Shown: positions 16,333 through 25,247, counted from the first letter of the stretch. The stretch is DNA of 40,481 nucleotides from an uncultured beta proteobacterium (GCA_902586195.1 CACIGF010000006.1:1-40481), one strand, 5' to 3'. Notes: generated by a model from the sequence alone, not told the origin. Translations and numbers: made by a program.

Positions 16333-16938
16333 TTAAAAACGTTGAATAAAATGTAAATCGAGTCGCTCTCTATTATCAAAACCTACTTCAAGTAATGTAT
16401 CCCCCTTAAAGAATTTGAGAATAGGATAAGTATGAGTTTCATTCAAATAGCTGTTCTTTCTAGCCTTTAGCATTACCCATGTATGGAGATCACCATACTC
16501 TCCCACATACGGAACCATGCCAGCCATCACATACTGATCATAAAATTCGGAATCAAAAAAACTATTCTGGCTGTGCTTGAACCCCAGAAAATATTCTCTA
16601 GTTTCCCAATCTCCCTGCACTCCATAACTATAATTTGATGTATCATTTAACCCCAAACTTGAAATGAAGTAAAAATTAGCTTGAGAGTTTTTGGTATTCT
16701 TACGCATTAGCAACCGTGTGTATCTAAGTAAACCATAAGAAGTATCAAAGCCTTTATCTTTCAAAACTTCAACTCCAATAGACTGCTTATACGATGGAGA
16801 GTAATGGACGTACGCTGATTCCTTTGTGTAATTAGAAAACGTCATAAATGTGAATGAATCAGTGTAGGACACCGGCCTACCAAACACTGCGCATGTCCAT
16901 ACCAAACTACCCAAAACAGCGAATTTATATATACCCAT
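16333..16938 (-). CDS. exported beta-rich protein at the head of the metal operon
   Basis: I do not recognise the family. The 201-residue protein begins MGIYKFAVLGSLVWTCAVFG, a signal peptide, and the rest alternates aromatic and polar residues in short strands (SAYVHYSPSYK, YGLLRYTRLLM, ANFYFISSLGL, REYFLGFKHS), ending LDLHFIQRF with a terminal Phe. That pattern suits a small outer-membrane beta barrel, which would complete an outer membrane to periplasm to inner membrane route with the next two genes. ATG 16938 lies inside the CsoR-type operator and close to the predicted transcription start, so the message may be leaderless. Confidence 0.7.
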   Translation of the reverse strand: MGIYKFAVLGSLVWTCAVFGRPVSYTDSFTFMTFSNYTKESAYVHYSPSYKQSIGVEVLKDKGFDTSYGLLRYTRLLMRKNTKNSQANFYFISSLGLNDTSNYSYGVQGDWETREYFLGFKHSQNSFFDSEFYDQYVMAGMVPYVGEYGDLHTWVMLKARKNSYLNETHTYPILKFFKGDTLLEVGFDNRERLDLHFIQRF

Positions 16939-16947
16939 CCGGGGTAT
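16931..16947. promoter_or_regulatory. CsoR-type operator
   Basis: ATACCC-ATCCG-GGGTAT, an inverted repeat with a five-base centre, closely matches known CsoR boxes (TACCC/GGGTA type). It overlaps the -10 region and the first codons of the operon's first gene, so binding would block transcription initiation. Confidence 0.75.
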
Positions 16948-16975
16948 GGTATCGCACTTCTATAGGGACAGTCAA
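16946..16975 (-). promoter_or_regulatory. promoter of the CsoR metal operon
   Basis: On the minus strand TTGACT (16975-16970), an 18-base spacer and TACCAT (16951-16946). The start is predicted within a few bases of ATG 16938. The -10 overlaps the CsoR-type operator. Confidence 0.5.
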
Positions 16976-17042
16976 TACTAAGGTAAAAAAAATGGAAAGT
17001 CTCTGATCTGATGGTTCATTTTTGTTTCATCGGAACTAAAAT

Positions 17043-17068
17043 GGGCACTTCAGTAGCATAAAGTGCCC
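17043..17068 (-). terminator. hairpin terminator after the DEAD-box helicase gene
   Basis: GGGCACTT and AAGTGCCC form an 8-bp stem with a 10-base loop, 24 bases after the minus-strand helicase stop. ATTTTAG follows on that strand, a modest T-tract. Confidence 0.6.
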
Positions 17069-17091
17069 CAGGTAAGAGAGATTTAGCCTAG

Positions 17092-18408
17092 TTAAATAGT
17101 ACTTTGGAGGACCTTATTTTCATTACCGCCCCGGTTATCAACAACTAAGTGCAATTTTGCCTGTCTCTTGGCGTTCTTTTTACTACTGCCTGACTTGGGT
17201 TTTCGCGTAAACAAAACAGGCTTTTTCTTATTTGATTTAGAATTAAACCGTTTTTTCTGGTTAGATTTCTTACCGGTTTTTTCTTTTTTAAATCGAGTCG
17301 TCAAAGCACTTTCATCGCTACCGTTTTCGGTCAAATATAGGTTAGTGATGCTAGCCCACATCTTTTTTTCACTACGGGAAACTAAAGACAAAGCATTTCC
17401 GGATGCTCCTGCCCTTCCTGTCCTGCCAATTCTATGTACATAATCCTCTGGACTTTGAGGAAGATGATAATTTACTACGTGCTCTATGTGCGGTATATCA
17501 ATCCCTCTAGATGCAACATCAGTCGCAACTAAAATGCGCACTTTCTCTTCCCTAAAATTGGTTAAAACTCTAGCCCTTCTCGATTGACGCAAGTCCCCAT
17601 GAATAGCTGCGGAGCGGTGCCCCTCTTGTTTTAGCATTTTTGCAAGTTTCTCCGTAAAACTCTTTGTCCTGACAAATATGATAACCGATCCTTCACGCGA
17701 AGATAATTCTGCTAACAGATGTTTGAAGCGATCTTTATCTTCAACGAAAATTTTTTCCTGATTTATTTGAGTATGATTCACCTGTGCGACATGGGCATTG
17801 ATTCTTTTTGGATTACTTAAATAGCGATTTGCTACAGTTTCAACATTTTTTGATATGGTCGCAGAAAACAAGAGTGTTTGTTTGTTTTTCGGCAAATATT
17901 TTTGTATTTCATTTAATTGTTCCACAAATCCCATCTCAAGCATTTTATCCGTTTCATCCAATACAAGTCTCGTAGTATTGTTCAGCATCAAACTGCCAGA
18001 TTGAATATGATCGATCACCCTTCCAGGAGTGGCTACAATTATCTGAGGCTGCTTCTTTAAAGCCTTTTCCTGCCTTGTTTTAGGCTCACCACCAATCAGC
18101 AGGACAGCTTTTGATTTATCGCGATCATCAATTAAGGAAAGTATAGATTCCATGATTTGGGCAGCGAGCTCTCTTGTTGGACTTAAAATGAGCGACCTTT
18201 TGTTGGAGTTAGCCTTCATCGACATCACAATAGGTAATGCAAAGGAGAGTGTTTTTCCTGTTCCAGTTTGGGCCGATGCCAAAATGTCATCTCCTCGCAA
18301 TGCGACCGGTATGGACAACTCTTGAACTTCAGTAGGATTAACTATATTCAGACGATCTAAAACACGGATTAGCTCGGGGGGTACACCGATATCGTGAAAA
18401 TTTTTCAT
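17092..18408 (-). CDS. DEAD-box ATP-dependent RNA helicase
   Basis: A 438-residue RNA helicase of the RhlE/DbpA-like group that remodels RNA in the cytoplasm. Motifs appear in order: the Q-motif region (NPTEVQELSIPVALRG), AQTGTGKT (46-53), SPTRELA, TPGR (127-130), motif II as DETD (151-154) rather than DEAD, SAT, IIFVRTK, VATDVASRGIDIPHI and HRIGRTGRAG. The Ala to Thr change in motif II leaves both acids in place and should be tolerated. The last 70 residues form a Lys/Arg/Ser-rich tail (KKSNQKKRFNSKSNKKKP) that probably binds RNA. It is monocistronic. A 7-bp inverted repeat (TTTGGTT/AACCAAA, 18422-18454) lies in its leader. Confidence 0.95.
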   Translation of the reverse strand: MKNFHDIGVPPELIRVLDRLNIVNPTEVQELSIPVALRGDDILASAQTGTGKTLSFALPIVMSMKANSNKRSLILSPTRELAAQIMESILSLIDDRDKSKAVLLIGGEPKTRQEKALKKQPQIIVATPGRVIDHIQSGSLMLNNTTRLVLDETDKMLEMGFVEQLNEIQKYLPKNKQTLLFSATISKNVETVANRYLSNPKRINAHVAQVNHTQINQEKIFVEDKDRFKHLLAELSSREGSVIIFVRTKSFTEKLAKMLKQEGHRSAAIHGDLRQSRRARVLTNFREEKVRILVATDVASRGIDIPHIEHVVNYHLPQSPEDYVHRIGRTGRAGASGNALSLVSRSEKKMWASITNLYLTENGSDESALTTRFKKEKTGKKSNQKKRFNSKSNKKKPVLFTRKPKSGSSKKNAKRQAKLHLVVDNRGGNENKVLQSTI

Positions 18409-18610
18409 TTTTGCTTTCTAATTTGGTTTGGAAAAGAGGACACAATGAACCAAACTAGATTCGAGTATCAGCTTTATAGTAACCTCGCAGTATCCCTTAA
18501 TTCCATGCTCAAGTCAATTAAATTGAGGTATTTGAACAGTTTTTCAGCGTCATAGACAATAAATTAAGGCATTTCTTTGTCTTTGGCCTTATTTGAATTG
18601 AATTACATCT

Positions 18611-20062
18611 TCACGTGCCACAAAACGTCTTGTAATCTGCTGACCCTGTTTTCAATGGATTTTTATAAGCTTTGAGAACAGCTCGTTCCGTGTAAGGTTC
18701 TTTTAAAATTGAAACAAGGTCTTCAAAAGGTTTCAAATTTCCAATAGTTGCAGACTCTAATGCTTCTTCAACTTTATGATTTCTTGGAATAACGGCAGGA
18801 TTTCTAGATTTCATTAACTCAATACTAGACTCAATTGACTCTGAATTTTTCTGTAATCGATCCTGCCAACGCCTATACCAACTTTGAAACGTTTCACTCT
18901 GATACACTCCGTTGTTAGGCCTTTCTAACTGACTCAGTGATCGAAAAGTGTTTGTATAATCTGCGTTGTTAGCAACCATCCACTCAAGCAAGTCTGAGAT
19001 GATTTGCATATCACTCTCATATGCTTCAAATAACCCTAGTTTGGAGCACATCATATTCAACCATTTCTCTTGATAAACTTCAGGAAATTTATTAACTATT
19101 TCCTCTGCCAGTTCAACCGATTTATTTATATCCTTATCGATAAGTGTTAAAAGCGTTTCAGCAAAACGTGCAAGATTCCATTGTGCAATCTTTGGCTGAT
19201 TTATGTAACTATAACGACCTAAATGATCAATAGAACTGAAAACGGTTTTGGGATCGTATGCATCCATAAAGGCGCAGGGTCCATAATCAATTGTCTCTCC
19301 TGCCAACGACATATTGTCAGTATTCATAACTCCATGAATGAAACCAACACGCATCCAGTGGACTATAAGATCTGCTTGTCTTTCCATCACAGCTTGAATC
19401 AAACTTAAGGATTTGTTTTGTCTTTTTACCTCAGAAAAATGACGATCGAGGGTGTAATCTAAGAGCACCTGGATAACCTCGGGATTTTGCTGTTGGATGG
19501 CAAATTCGAATGTCCCGACACGTATATGAGAACTTGCCACACGAGTTAAAATTGCTCCCGGTAAAACACTTTCTCGAACTACAGAGTCTCCCGTTTTGAC
19601 TACCGCAAGACTTCGCGTAGTTGGAATCCCAAGGTAATGCATTGCCTCTGAAATCAAGTATTCCCTAAGCATAGGTCCCAGTGCTGCTTTTCCGTCGCCA
19701 CCCCGAGAATAAGGAGTGCGACCTGAGCCCTTAAATTGAAGATCGAGCCTAATATTCTGGGGTGTAATGTGTTCTCCTAAAAGATGAGCCCGGCCGTCTC
19801 CTAACATTGTGAAATGCCCAAACTGATGGCCAGCATAAGCCTGTGAAAAAGTTTTTGCTCCAACAGGTAAATGGTTACCTGAAAATAGAGTAGCAAGCTC
19901 TTCATCAGTAAGGATAGATAAATTTAAACCAATAGAATCCCCGAGTACTTTATTGATAACGACTGTCTCTGGTTCAGAAGAAGGACTTACCTTAAGTTCC
20001 GTATAAAACTGTCGTGGCAAATTTGTATACGTAGTTTCAAAATTAAATCCGATATCTTTCAT
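18611..20062 (-). CDS. selO: SelO-type protein AMPylase (YdiU/UPF0061)
   Basis: A 483-residue SelO pseudokinase, which transfers AMP from ATP to protein hydroxyl groups. Start ATG 20062 (MKDIGFNFETTYTNLPRQFY) follows CAGGTAAAATT and agrees with family N termini. Diagnostic segments are AYAGHQFGHFTMLGDGRAHL, RTPYSRGGDGKAALGPMLRE, the catalytic region GFIHGVMNTDNMSLAGETID and YGPCAFMDAYDP. The C terminus ends YKTFCGT, with a Cys close to the position of the redox Cys or selenocysteine found in other SelO proteins. Length is normal. It stands alone with spacers of 200 and 350 bases. Confidence 0.95.
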   Translation of the reverse strand: MKDIGFNFETTYTNLPRQFYTELKVSPSSEPETVVINKVLGDSIGLNLSILTDEELATLFSGNHLPVGAKTFSQAYAGHQFGHFTMLGDGRAHLLGEHITPQNIRLDLQFKGSGRTPYSRGGDGKAALGPMLREYLISEAMHYLGIPTTRSLAVVKTGDSVVRESVLPGAILTRVASSHIRVGTFEFAIQQQNPEVIQVLLDYTLDRHFSEVKRQNKSLSLIQAVMERQADLIVHWMRVGFIHGVMNTDNMSLAGETIDYGPCAFMDAYDPKTVFSSIDHLGRYSYINQPKIAQWNLARFAETLLTLIDKDINKSVELAEEIVNKFPEVYQEKWLNMMCSKLGLFEAYESDMQIISDLLEWMVANNADYTNTFRSLSQLERPNNGVYQSETFQSWYRRWQDRLQKNSESIESSIELMKSRNPAVIPRNHKVEEALESATIGNLKPFEDLVSILKEPYTERAVLKAYKNPLKTGSADYKTFCGT

Positions 20063-20428
20063 AATTTTACCTGACAAGTAAATGATGAGTACAACAGATG
20101 CAGTCTCTTAAATAGCTTACTTTAATTTCTTCCTAATAATTTATTAACATAGTAAATTAAAAAAAATGCTTAAAAAATATTATTCGTTCTTAGAAAAGAA
20201 ACGTAACCATAGCAAAATCCTTATATCAAACCTCCACAAAGAAACACTTGTGGAAGGCCTAGTTACCAATAAGTAACATATTTCAAGAGGACGTCTTCTC
20301 AAGAATTTCTCACAAAAAGGTTACAAAGTTACCCTTATTTATCTTTTTAGGGCTATTGAATGAGTTCATCTGCATTATACTTGAAGGCATCCGCTTTAAA
20401 TTTAATAATGTTAAGGAGTAAAAAAAAA
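20063..20428. other. divergent promoter region of selO and a lipoprotein gene
   Basis: A 366-base AT-rich spacer. It contains a 7-bp hairpin (TCCACAA...TTGTGGA near 20232-20253). The plus-strand gene has AAGGAG at 20413-20418 before a poly-A run and ATG 20429. I see no gene in it. Confidence 0.5.
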
Positions 20429-21301
20429 ATGAATCAAATAAGATTTTTGGCAATATTTTTCAGTATTTTTGTTATTGGTTGTTCCACGGAAACCGATAAG
20501 CAAGTCGTAGTTGTCGACTCAGTAGACGGTATAACAATGCCTGAATCTGCCGCAGTAATGAAAGATGGAGGAATTATTATCTCTGAAATAGGAGAATTTG
20601 GTAAAGATGGTGATGGCAAAATAGTTTTAATAACAGTTGACGGAACCAAAAAGATTATTGCTGATGCCGGATTAAATGATCCTAAAGGACTCATTGTTGA
20701 GTCGGGAGTCATATACGTTACTGATAATCTCGAAGTAAAAAAAGTCAGTATGAATGGCGACGTTGAAATTTGGCTTTCAGCTGAGGACTTCCCACGTAAA
20801 CCTCAATTCTTGAATGACATTGTTAGTGGAAATAATACTATCTATGTATCTGATAGCGGAGACTTATTGAATGGTAAAGGTGGCGGCGCAATTTTTAAAA
20901 TAGACGCGGACAAAAACGTTTCTGTTCTAGTAGACGAATCTAATGATGCTACGATTAGAAGTCCCAATGGCCTTTCTACATTTCAAAAAGGCTTTTTAAC
21001 ATTCAATGATTTTGAAAATGGGTTTCTCTTTAGAGTCAATCTAGAAAACTCCAAAGTTGAAAAAATTGGTGAAGGATACGGAGGAGCTGATGGGCTAGTT
21101 TCGTACGGTGATAACTTATACCTTTCTGATTGGAAGAATGGAAAGGTCTTTAAACTAAATGTTGCGAATCCTGGAAATCAACCTGAACTTTTAAAGGATG
21201 GAATGCAAGGCTCTGCTGACATTGATATTACAGCGGATGGAAAGTACTTGATAATACCTGAAATGAAAGCAAACAGAGTGGTTATTCATCCGTTAAATTG
21301 A
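20429..21301 (+). CDS. SMP-30/NHL-type beta-propeller lipoprotein
   Basis: A 290-residue predicted lipoprotein. From ATG 20429 (AAGGAG upstream) it reads MNQIRFLAIFFSIFVIGCST, with lipobox VIGC. The mature part is a six-bladed beta-propeller of the SMP-30/gluconolactonase-like type: repeated YVTDN, YVSDSGDLLNGKGGGAIFKI, IRSPNGLSTFQKGFLTFND, ADGLVSYGDNLYLSDWKNGK and DGKYLIIPEMKANRV. The DP-KGL and PNGL turns are typical. An upstream in-frame extension of 23 codons lacks a signal peptide and is rejected. Substrate is unknown; it may be a lactonase or a ligand-binding propeller in the envelope. A strong terminator follows. Confidence 0.85.
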   Translation: MNQIRFLAIFFSIFVIGCSTETDKQVVVVDSVDGITMPESAAVMKDGGIIISEIGEFGKDGDGKIVLITVDGTKKIIADAGLNDPKGLIVESGVIYVTDNLEVKKVSMNGDVEIWLSAEDFPRKPQFLNDIVSGNNTIYVSDSGDLLNGKGGGAIFKIDADKNVSVLVDESNDATIRSPNGLSTFQKGFLTFNDFENGFLFRVNLENSKVEKIGEGYGGADGLVSYGDNLYLSDWKNGKVFKLNVANPGNQPELLKDGMQGSADIDITADGKYLIIPEMKANRVVIHPLN

Positions 21302-21326
21302 TTTGATAATGAAATTATCGTAACCA

Positions 21327-21360
21327 AAAGAAAAAGCTACTTTATAGTAGCTTTTTCTTT
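21327..21360. terminator. bidirectional Rho-independent terminator
   Basis: A perfect 14-bp stem, AAAGAAAAAGCTAC with GTAGCTTTTTCTTT, around a six-base loop. It lies between the plus-strand beta-propeller gene and the minus-strand EamA transporter gene and has T-rich flanks on both strands, so it can end both. Confidence 0.9.
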
Positions 21361-21410
21361 ATCTAAGCTTTTTTAAGCTTGCTGTATTACCTAAAAATAA
21401 TACAAGCATT

Positions 21411-22298
21411 TTATTTTTTTACAGGAGCTCTAGAGACGATTAGAGCAATTCCCGAAATTATAATCATTAAACAACCGACCATGCTTAATGCGTCGATCTC
21501 TTCATGAAAAAATATTATCCCAACTACCAATGCAAAAAGAAGTCTCGAATATCTAAAGGGTGAGATGATAGCAATCTCTCCTCCTCTGGTTGCTAAGATA
21601 AGGGTAAAGTACGCTAATGGGGAAAAGACTCCAAGTAATGCTATAAAAGGAATTTGATTTAAAGGTACTGCTTGAAAATTACCAAAAATAGGCATACATA
21701 GAATACCTCCGATCATCAAAGCAAAAAATCCCCAAAAGCAGAGCGTGATTGGAGATACAGTTTCTCTAATATGGTGCGTCGTTAAATCTTTTCCAGCGAG
21801 AAAAAGGACACTTAGTAACGCAAAGATAGAAAATTTATCAAAATGCTCTGTTCCAGGTTTAATAATTAGAACTACTCCGGCTAATCCAGACAATATCATC
21901 AACCAACTTTTGAGGCGTACTTTTTGATCAAAAAAAAGAATGGCACCTAATGCGACAAATATTGGGATTGTTTGCATGATTGCAGAGGAAATTGCAAGAG
22001 AACCAAAAACAATGCTTATCACAAACAATACGGAGGAGAAAAGTTCGCAGAAAAAGCGTATCACAAATGGCAAGCTTTTTAACTCAGGGTAAAATAAAAA
22101 TTGCTTAGAAAAAAGAGCAATAATAAAAAAAAGCGTTGTTCCTATTAATCCAATAATTATTAAGATTTGAGAAATAGGCATTATCTCACTTAGCTGCTTA
22201 CTTATGGCATCACGGACAGTAAAACAAGCCATAGAAACAAGCATAAATAAAATAAATTCTATATTTTTGATTTTCCAAATTTTATTGATTAATTTCAT
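21411..22298 (-). CDS. EamA/DMT-family transporter
   Basis: A 295-residue inner-membrane protein with ten predicted helices in two EamA repeats (drug/metabolite transporter superfamily). The first repeat has MLVSMACFTVRDAISKQLSE and SLAISSAIMQTIPIFVALGA; the second has LLGVFSPLAYFTLILATRGG, AIISPFRYSRLLFALVVGI and FFHEEIDALSMVGCLMIIIS. Such proteins usually export amino acids, metabolites or related small molecules, but substrate cannot be predicted. It shares the bidirectional terminator with the beta-propeller gene. The gene upstream on the same strand is 107 bases away. Confidence 0.88.
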   Translation of the reverse strand: MKLINKIWKIKNIEFILFMLVSMACFTVRDAISKQLSEIMPISQILIIIGLIGTTLFFIIALFSKQFLFYPELKSLPFVIRFFCELFSSVLFVISIVFGSLAISSAIMQTIPIFVALGAILFFDQKVRLKSWLMILSGLAGVVLIIKPGTEHFDKFSIFALLSVLFLAGKDLTTHHIRETVSPITLCFWGFFALMIGGILCMPIFGNFQAVPLNQIPFIALLGVFSPLAYFTLILATRGGEIAIISPFRYSRLLFALVVGIIFFHEEIDALSMVGCLMIIISGIALIVSRAPVKK

Positions 22299-22405
22299 AT
22301 TAATGAAAAACGTTTATCTTCGTATTTATGACAGAATCGATTGAGTATAAATTAATAACGCCAGGGCAAATTGTTTTTTAAGAAAAGGAATCCAATTAAT
22401 ATTTC

Positions 22406-23944
22406 TCAAGGTAGATATAAAGGAATTGCACTGCTAAACGTCAATGACAACATTACTCCGTTTGCCATACCTACAGCAACGAAGCTTCTAACCTTATTAT
22501 TTATAACATTTGATAAGAAACCAAAAACAAGGAAGAAGACTAAAAATAATAAGACTGCATAAGCAAGTAGAAATAAATCTGAAGGATTTAAATAAATAGA
22601 GAATATGAGCGAACAAACGATGGTCACTTTAAATAAATTTGCTAACATTACTCCTCGAGTCGAAGCCTCATACAAAATCTGGATAATTAGGCAAATAGGA
22701 GTAGTTACAGTCAACAAAACTAGAAAAATTTCAACGCGACCAACCGAAATGTAGTAAGTGCTTACATAATAATTAAGTATAAAGCCGAGACCAAACAGAT
22801 AATAAGCTGTTAGACAGCCGAACAACTTCAAACTTAGTGCATGCAACCACCTTTCTTTCATAATTACAGGCGAAATTAAGACCCATAAGATGGTTGCAAA
22901 TAAAAAGGTATTGAAAATATGGTTATGGACGGGAAAATGTAAAAATTCACCATGGAATTTTGTTACAACTAAAGGCAAGAAAATAGTGGTTGCAAAACAA
23001 AAAACTATGTATCGAAAAATAGATATTGAAAAGTTTTCCTTGTCATTTTTTTTTAAAAACGTCGATAAAAGTAATGGCAATAAAAATAAACTTCCAAAAG
23101 CCCCCAAAGCCCATATACCAATGTTGTTTGTTTTTCTTTCAAATTTTTCTTTTGAGCTCGGAATCCAATTTAAAATTTCAAGTTGAGTTTTTTTTGCATA
23201 TAAAATTCCAACATGATCTGCCCCAGGAATTACAATTGTTTTTCTAGCATTATTGCCTAGGATTTTTCCATACAGTTTATCGACTTTAGGGTTATCGATC
23301 CCGATCTTATTAAATAATTCTAATGTTTTATTTGTTAGCCCCTTTTCCCATTCTCCATTTATAACCAATAAATTTGGAAAGTCGTTTTTAGGAATTTCAT
23401 CTGTATAGGAGGATATAGCGATAACCGATTCTATGTCGTCTCTTCCTTGCGTAGCTCGGATTATAATGTCGCTGGCCATCGAATGACCAATCAGAACCAC
23501 TTTTGGGGAGTTATAACGGTCCTTATACTCATTGATAACTTGATTTAGTTGATTGACAAATTGTTTAGTGGGTCCATTTTTACTCTTTACGTCACCTGAA
23601 AAGGGGATTTTGTTCTTACCATGTCCTAGAAAATCAAAACGTATTACAATATGCCCGTCTTTAGCTAGTGCGACTGCTATTGCCTTCATGAATTCTGTGG
23701 AACCCGCAAAACCATGAGCCAGTATTACCAGCTTCCCAGAATGGTCTGTCTTACCAGTAATAGCAACTGGAATTTCATCTAAATACTCTGATGTTGTAAA
23801 TAGAAGGTTTTCTTCACTAAAAAGGTTTTTAATACAAAAACCCAGCAAAACAATTAAGCAAGTTATAACAAAAAGACTAATAACACTTTTTAAAACAATT
23901 TTTTTGTCGGATTGAACAGTTACGAGCTTAATTATATTAATCAC
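22406..23944 (-). CDS. membrane-anchored alpha/beta hydrolase with C-terminal membrane domain
   Basis: A 512-residue two-part protein. After an N-terminal helix (about 18-38) comes an alpha/beta-hydrolase domain with the oxyanion region LVILAHGFAGSTEFMKA, FDFLGHGKNKIPFSGD, the nucleophile elbow GHSMAS (Ser155) and a catalytic His near 247 in VIPGADHVGI. From about 280 to the end there are six or seven membrane helices (YIVFCFATTIFLPLVV, WVLISPVIM, FLVLLTVTTPICLIIQIL). The hydrolase side would face the periplasm if the first helix is a signal anchor. The substrate is unknown; lipid or peptidoglycan-linked esters are possible. The domain arrangement is uncommon. Confidence 0.8.
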   Translation of the reverse strand: MINIIKLVTVQSDKKIVLKSVISLFVITCLIVLLGFCIKNLFSEENLLFTTSEYLDEIPVAITGKTDHSGKLVILAHGFAGSTEFMKAIAVALAKDGHIVIRFDFLGHGKNKIPFSGDVKSKNGPTKQFVNQLNQVINEYKDRYNSPKVVLIGHSMASDIIIRATQGRDDIESVIAISSYTDEIPKNDFPNLLVINGEWEKGLTNKTLELFNKIGIDNPKVDKLYGKILGNNARKTIVIPGADHVGILYAKKTQLEILNWIPSSKEKFERKTNNIGIWALGAFGSLFLLPLLLSTFLKKNDKENFSISIFRYIVFCFATTIFLPLVVTKFHGEFLHFPVHNHIFNTFLFATILWVLISPVIMKERWLHALSLKLFGCLTAYYLFGLGFILNYYVSTYYISVGRVEIFLVLLTVTTPICLIIQILYEASTRGVMLANLFKVTIVCSLIFSIYLNPSDLFLLAYAVLLFLVFFLVFGFLSNVINNKVRSFVAVGMANGVMLSLTFSSAIPLYLP

Positions 23945-23984
23945 AGTAAACTAAAGTAAATTTTTTTTTAACTGAAAGTACGTC

Positions 23985-24203
23985 TTATTTTTTTACGCAT
24001 TCGCGCCATGCCCAAGCATAATATGCATCTCTACTTTTAAACGCGGTGTCAAAATACTCACGCTGTCTTGAATTCGGTTTCGCTTGATCATAAAAGTTCA
24101 TTTGGGCTTCAACACACATTTCTTCGGCTGATTTTGAACAGCCAGATATGAACACAATTAATAGTGAACTCATCAATAAATTCAATTTTAGAATATTAAA
24201 CAT
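23985..24203 (-). CDS. small lipoprotein, 72 aa
   Basis: A predicted outer-membrane or periplasmic lipoprotein. The signal peptide MFNILKLNLLMSSLLIVFIS ends in lipobox ISGC, with the lipidated Cys at about residue 22. The mature part is about 50 residues and contains two further cysteines (AEEMCVEAQ and WRECVKK) that could form a disulfide; its middle (QREYFDTAFKSRDAYYAWAW) is rich in aromatic residues. I do not recognise the family. It is divergent from nothing and lies on the same strand as its neighbours, 40 bases upstream of the hydrolase stop-proximal start region. Confidence 0.7.
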   Translation of the reverse strand: MFNILKLNLLMSSLLIVFISGCSKSAEEMCVEAQMNFYDQAKPNSRQREYFDTAFKSRDAYYAWAWRECVKK

Positions 24204-24260
24204 TTCCGTTATCCGAACTATTTTATTAATGTAAAGATGTATGAGTTAGTCTGTACTTTA

Positions 24261-25247
24261 TCAAAATAATTTTGTGTCTACACCATAATCATTCTTATCC
24301 GTCTTTCTTAATGTGTGCTCATAAAAATTATCAAGCAGATCTTGTCCAAATTCTGGTGTATCTCTGTCAGAGTATTTATTCTCCTCTGAATTCCAGACCA
24401 ACATAGACTCCGTTGCATAATAATGAGCTATCCGCAAAAACTCTCGGTAATCTGCAAGTTTATTCGAAAAAATACAAAATGGTGTCAGAAAATACGAAAA
24501 AAGTAGAAATAGAAAACTTGGAATTTTTGTAATTCTTGTAGGAAGCTGCGCCTTTTCAAAAAGTATTCTCGCTTGATCCAATGGGGTAATCGCAGGACCA
24601 GGACCCCCAATTGGCAAAACTTTGCACTGCATTTCTTGTGTCGTTAGACAATTACAAATAAAAACTGCTAAGTCCTCCCTAGATATAGGTTTACAGGCAG
24701 TATTCAAACCCGAATCAAATACCACAAAAGACTTGCCGTCTTTCACATTTTTTATTTGGCCAGCCAAAGATTTAAAATATGCAGTCGGTCTTACAATACT
24801 ATACTCAAGATTAGAAGCTTTTAATTCTTTTTCAAAAGCTAGTTTTGCCTTCTGGAAACACAGCCTTGGTTTCTGAACACAAATTGCTGACAGTAAAATA
24901 AATTTATTGCACTTAATTTTTTGAGCAAAATTTAAAAGATTTTTGTTTGCAGTGTATTCTATGTTCCACGAATCCTTGATTTCCCCTTTACGACTTCCTA
25001 GACAACTAATAACTGCAAATGCATTTGGTATCTTTTTTTTTAATTCATCTAACTTTAAATTACCAGAGGTCAAATCCAGATCAAAAAAATTCACACCACT
25101 TTGTTGCAAAAATCTTTTATCTTCTAAATTACGGCCAACACAAAAAACTTTGTAACCCCTTTTGACCAACTCGACTAAAACTTGAAAGCCAACATAACCT
25201 GTTGCCCCACTTAAAATTATAACTTTATGTTCTTTCAATTTATCCAT
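24261..25247 (-). CDS. BciA/DVR-like NAD(P)-binding reductase
   Basis: A 328-residue atypical short-chain reductase whose sequence resembles 8-vinyl reductases of chlorophyll synthesis (BciA/DVR). The Rossmann motif is ILSGATGYVGFQVLVEL (GATGYVG, 14-20). Family stretches include ILLSAICVQKPRLCFQKAKL, EYSIVRPTAYFKSLAGQI, FDSGLNTACKPISREDLAVF, VLPIGGPGPAITPLDQARIL and YYATESMLVWN. Most DVR proteins are of this length. There are no other bacteriochlorophyll genes in the window, so either the rest of the pathway lies elsewhere or this is a paralogue with another substrate. A divergent SDR gene starts 75 bases away. Confidence 0.8.
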   Translation of the reverse strand: MDKLKEHKVIILSGATGYVGFQVLVELVKRGYKVFCVGRNLEDKRFLQQSGVNFFDLDLTSGNLKLDELKKKIPNAFAVISCLGSRKGEIKDSWNIEYTANKNLLNFAQKIKCNKFILLSAICVQKPRLCFQKAKLAFEKELKASNLEYSIVRPTAYFKSLAGQIKNVKDGKSFVVFDSGLNTACKPISREDLAVFICNCLTTQEMQCKVLPIGGPGPAITPLDQARILFEKAQLPTRITKIPSFLFLLFSYFLTPFCIFSNKLADYREFLRIAHYYATESMLVWNSEENKYSDRDTPEFGQDLLDNFYEHTLRKTDKNDYGVDTKLF

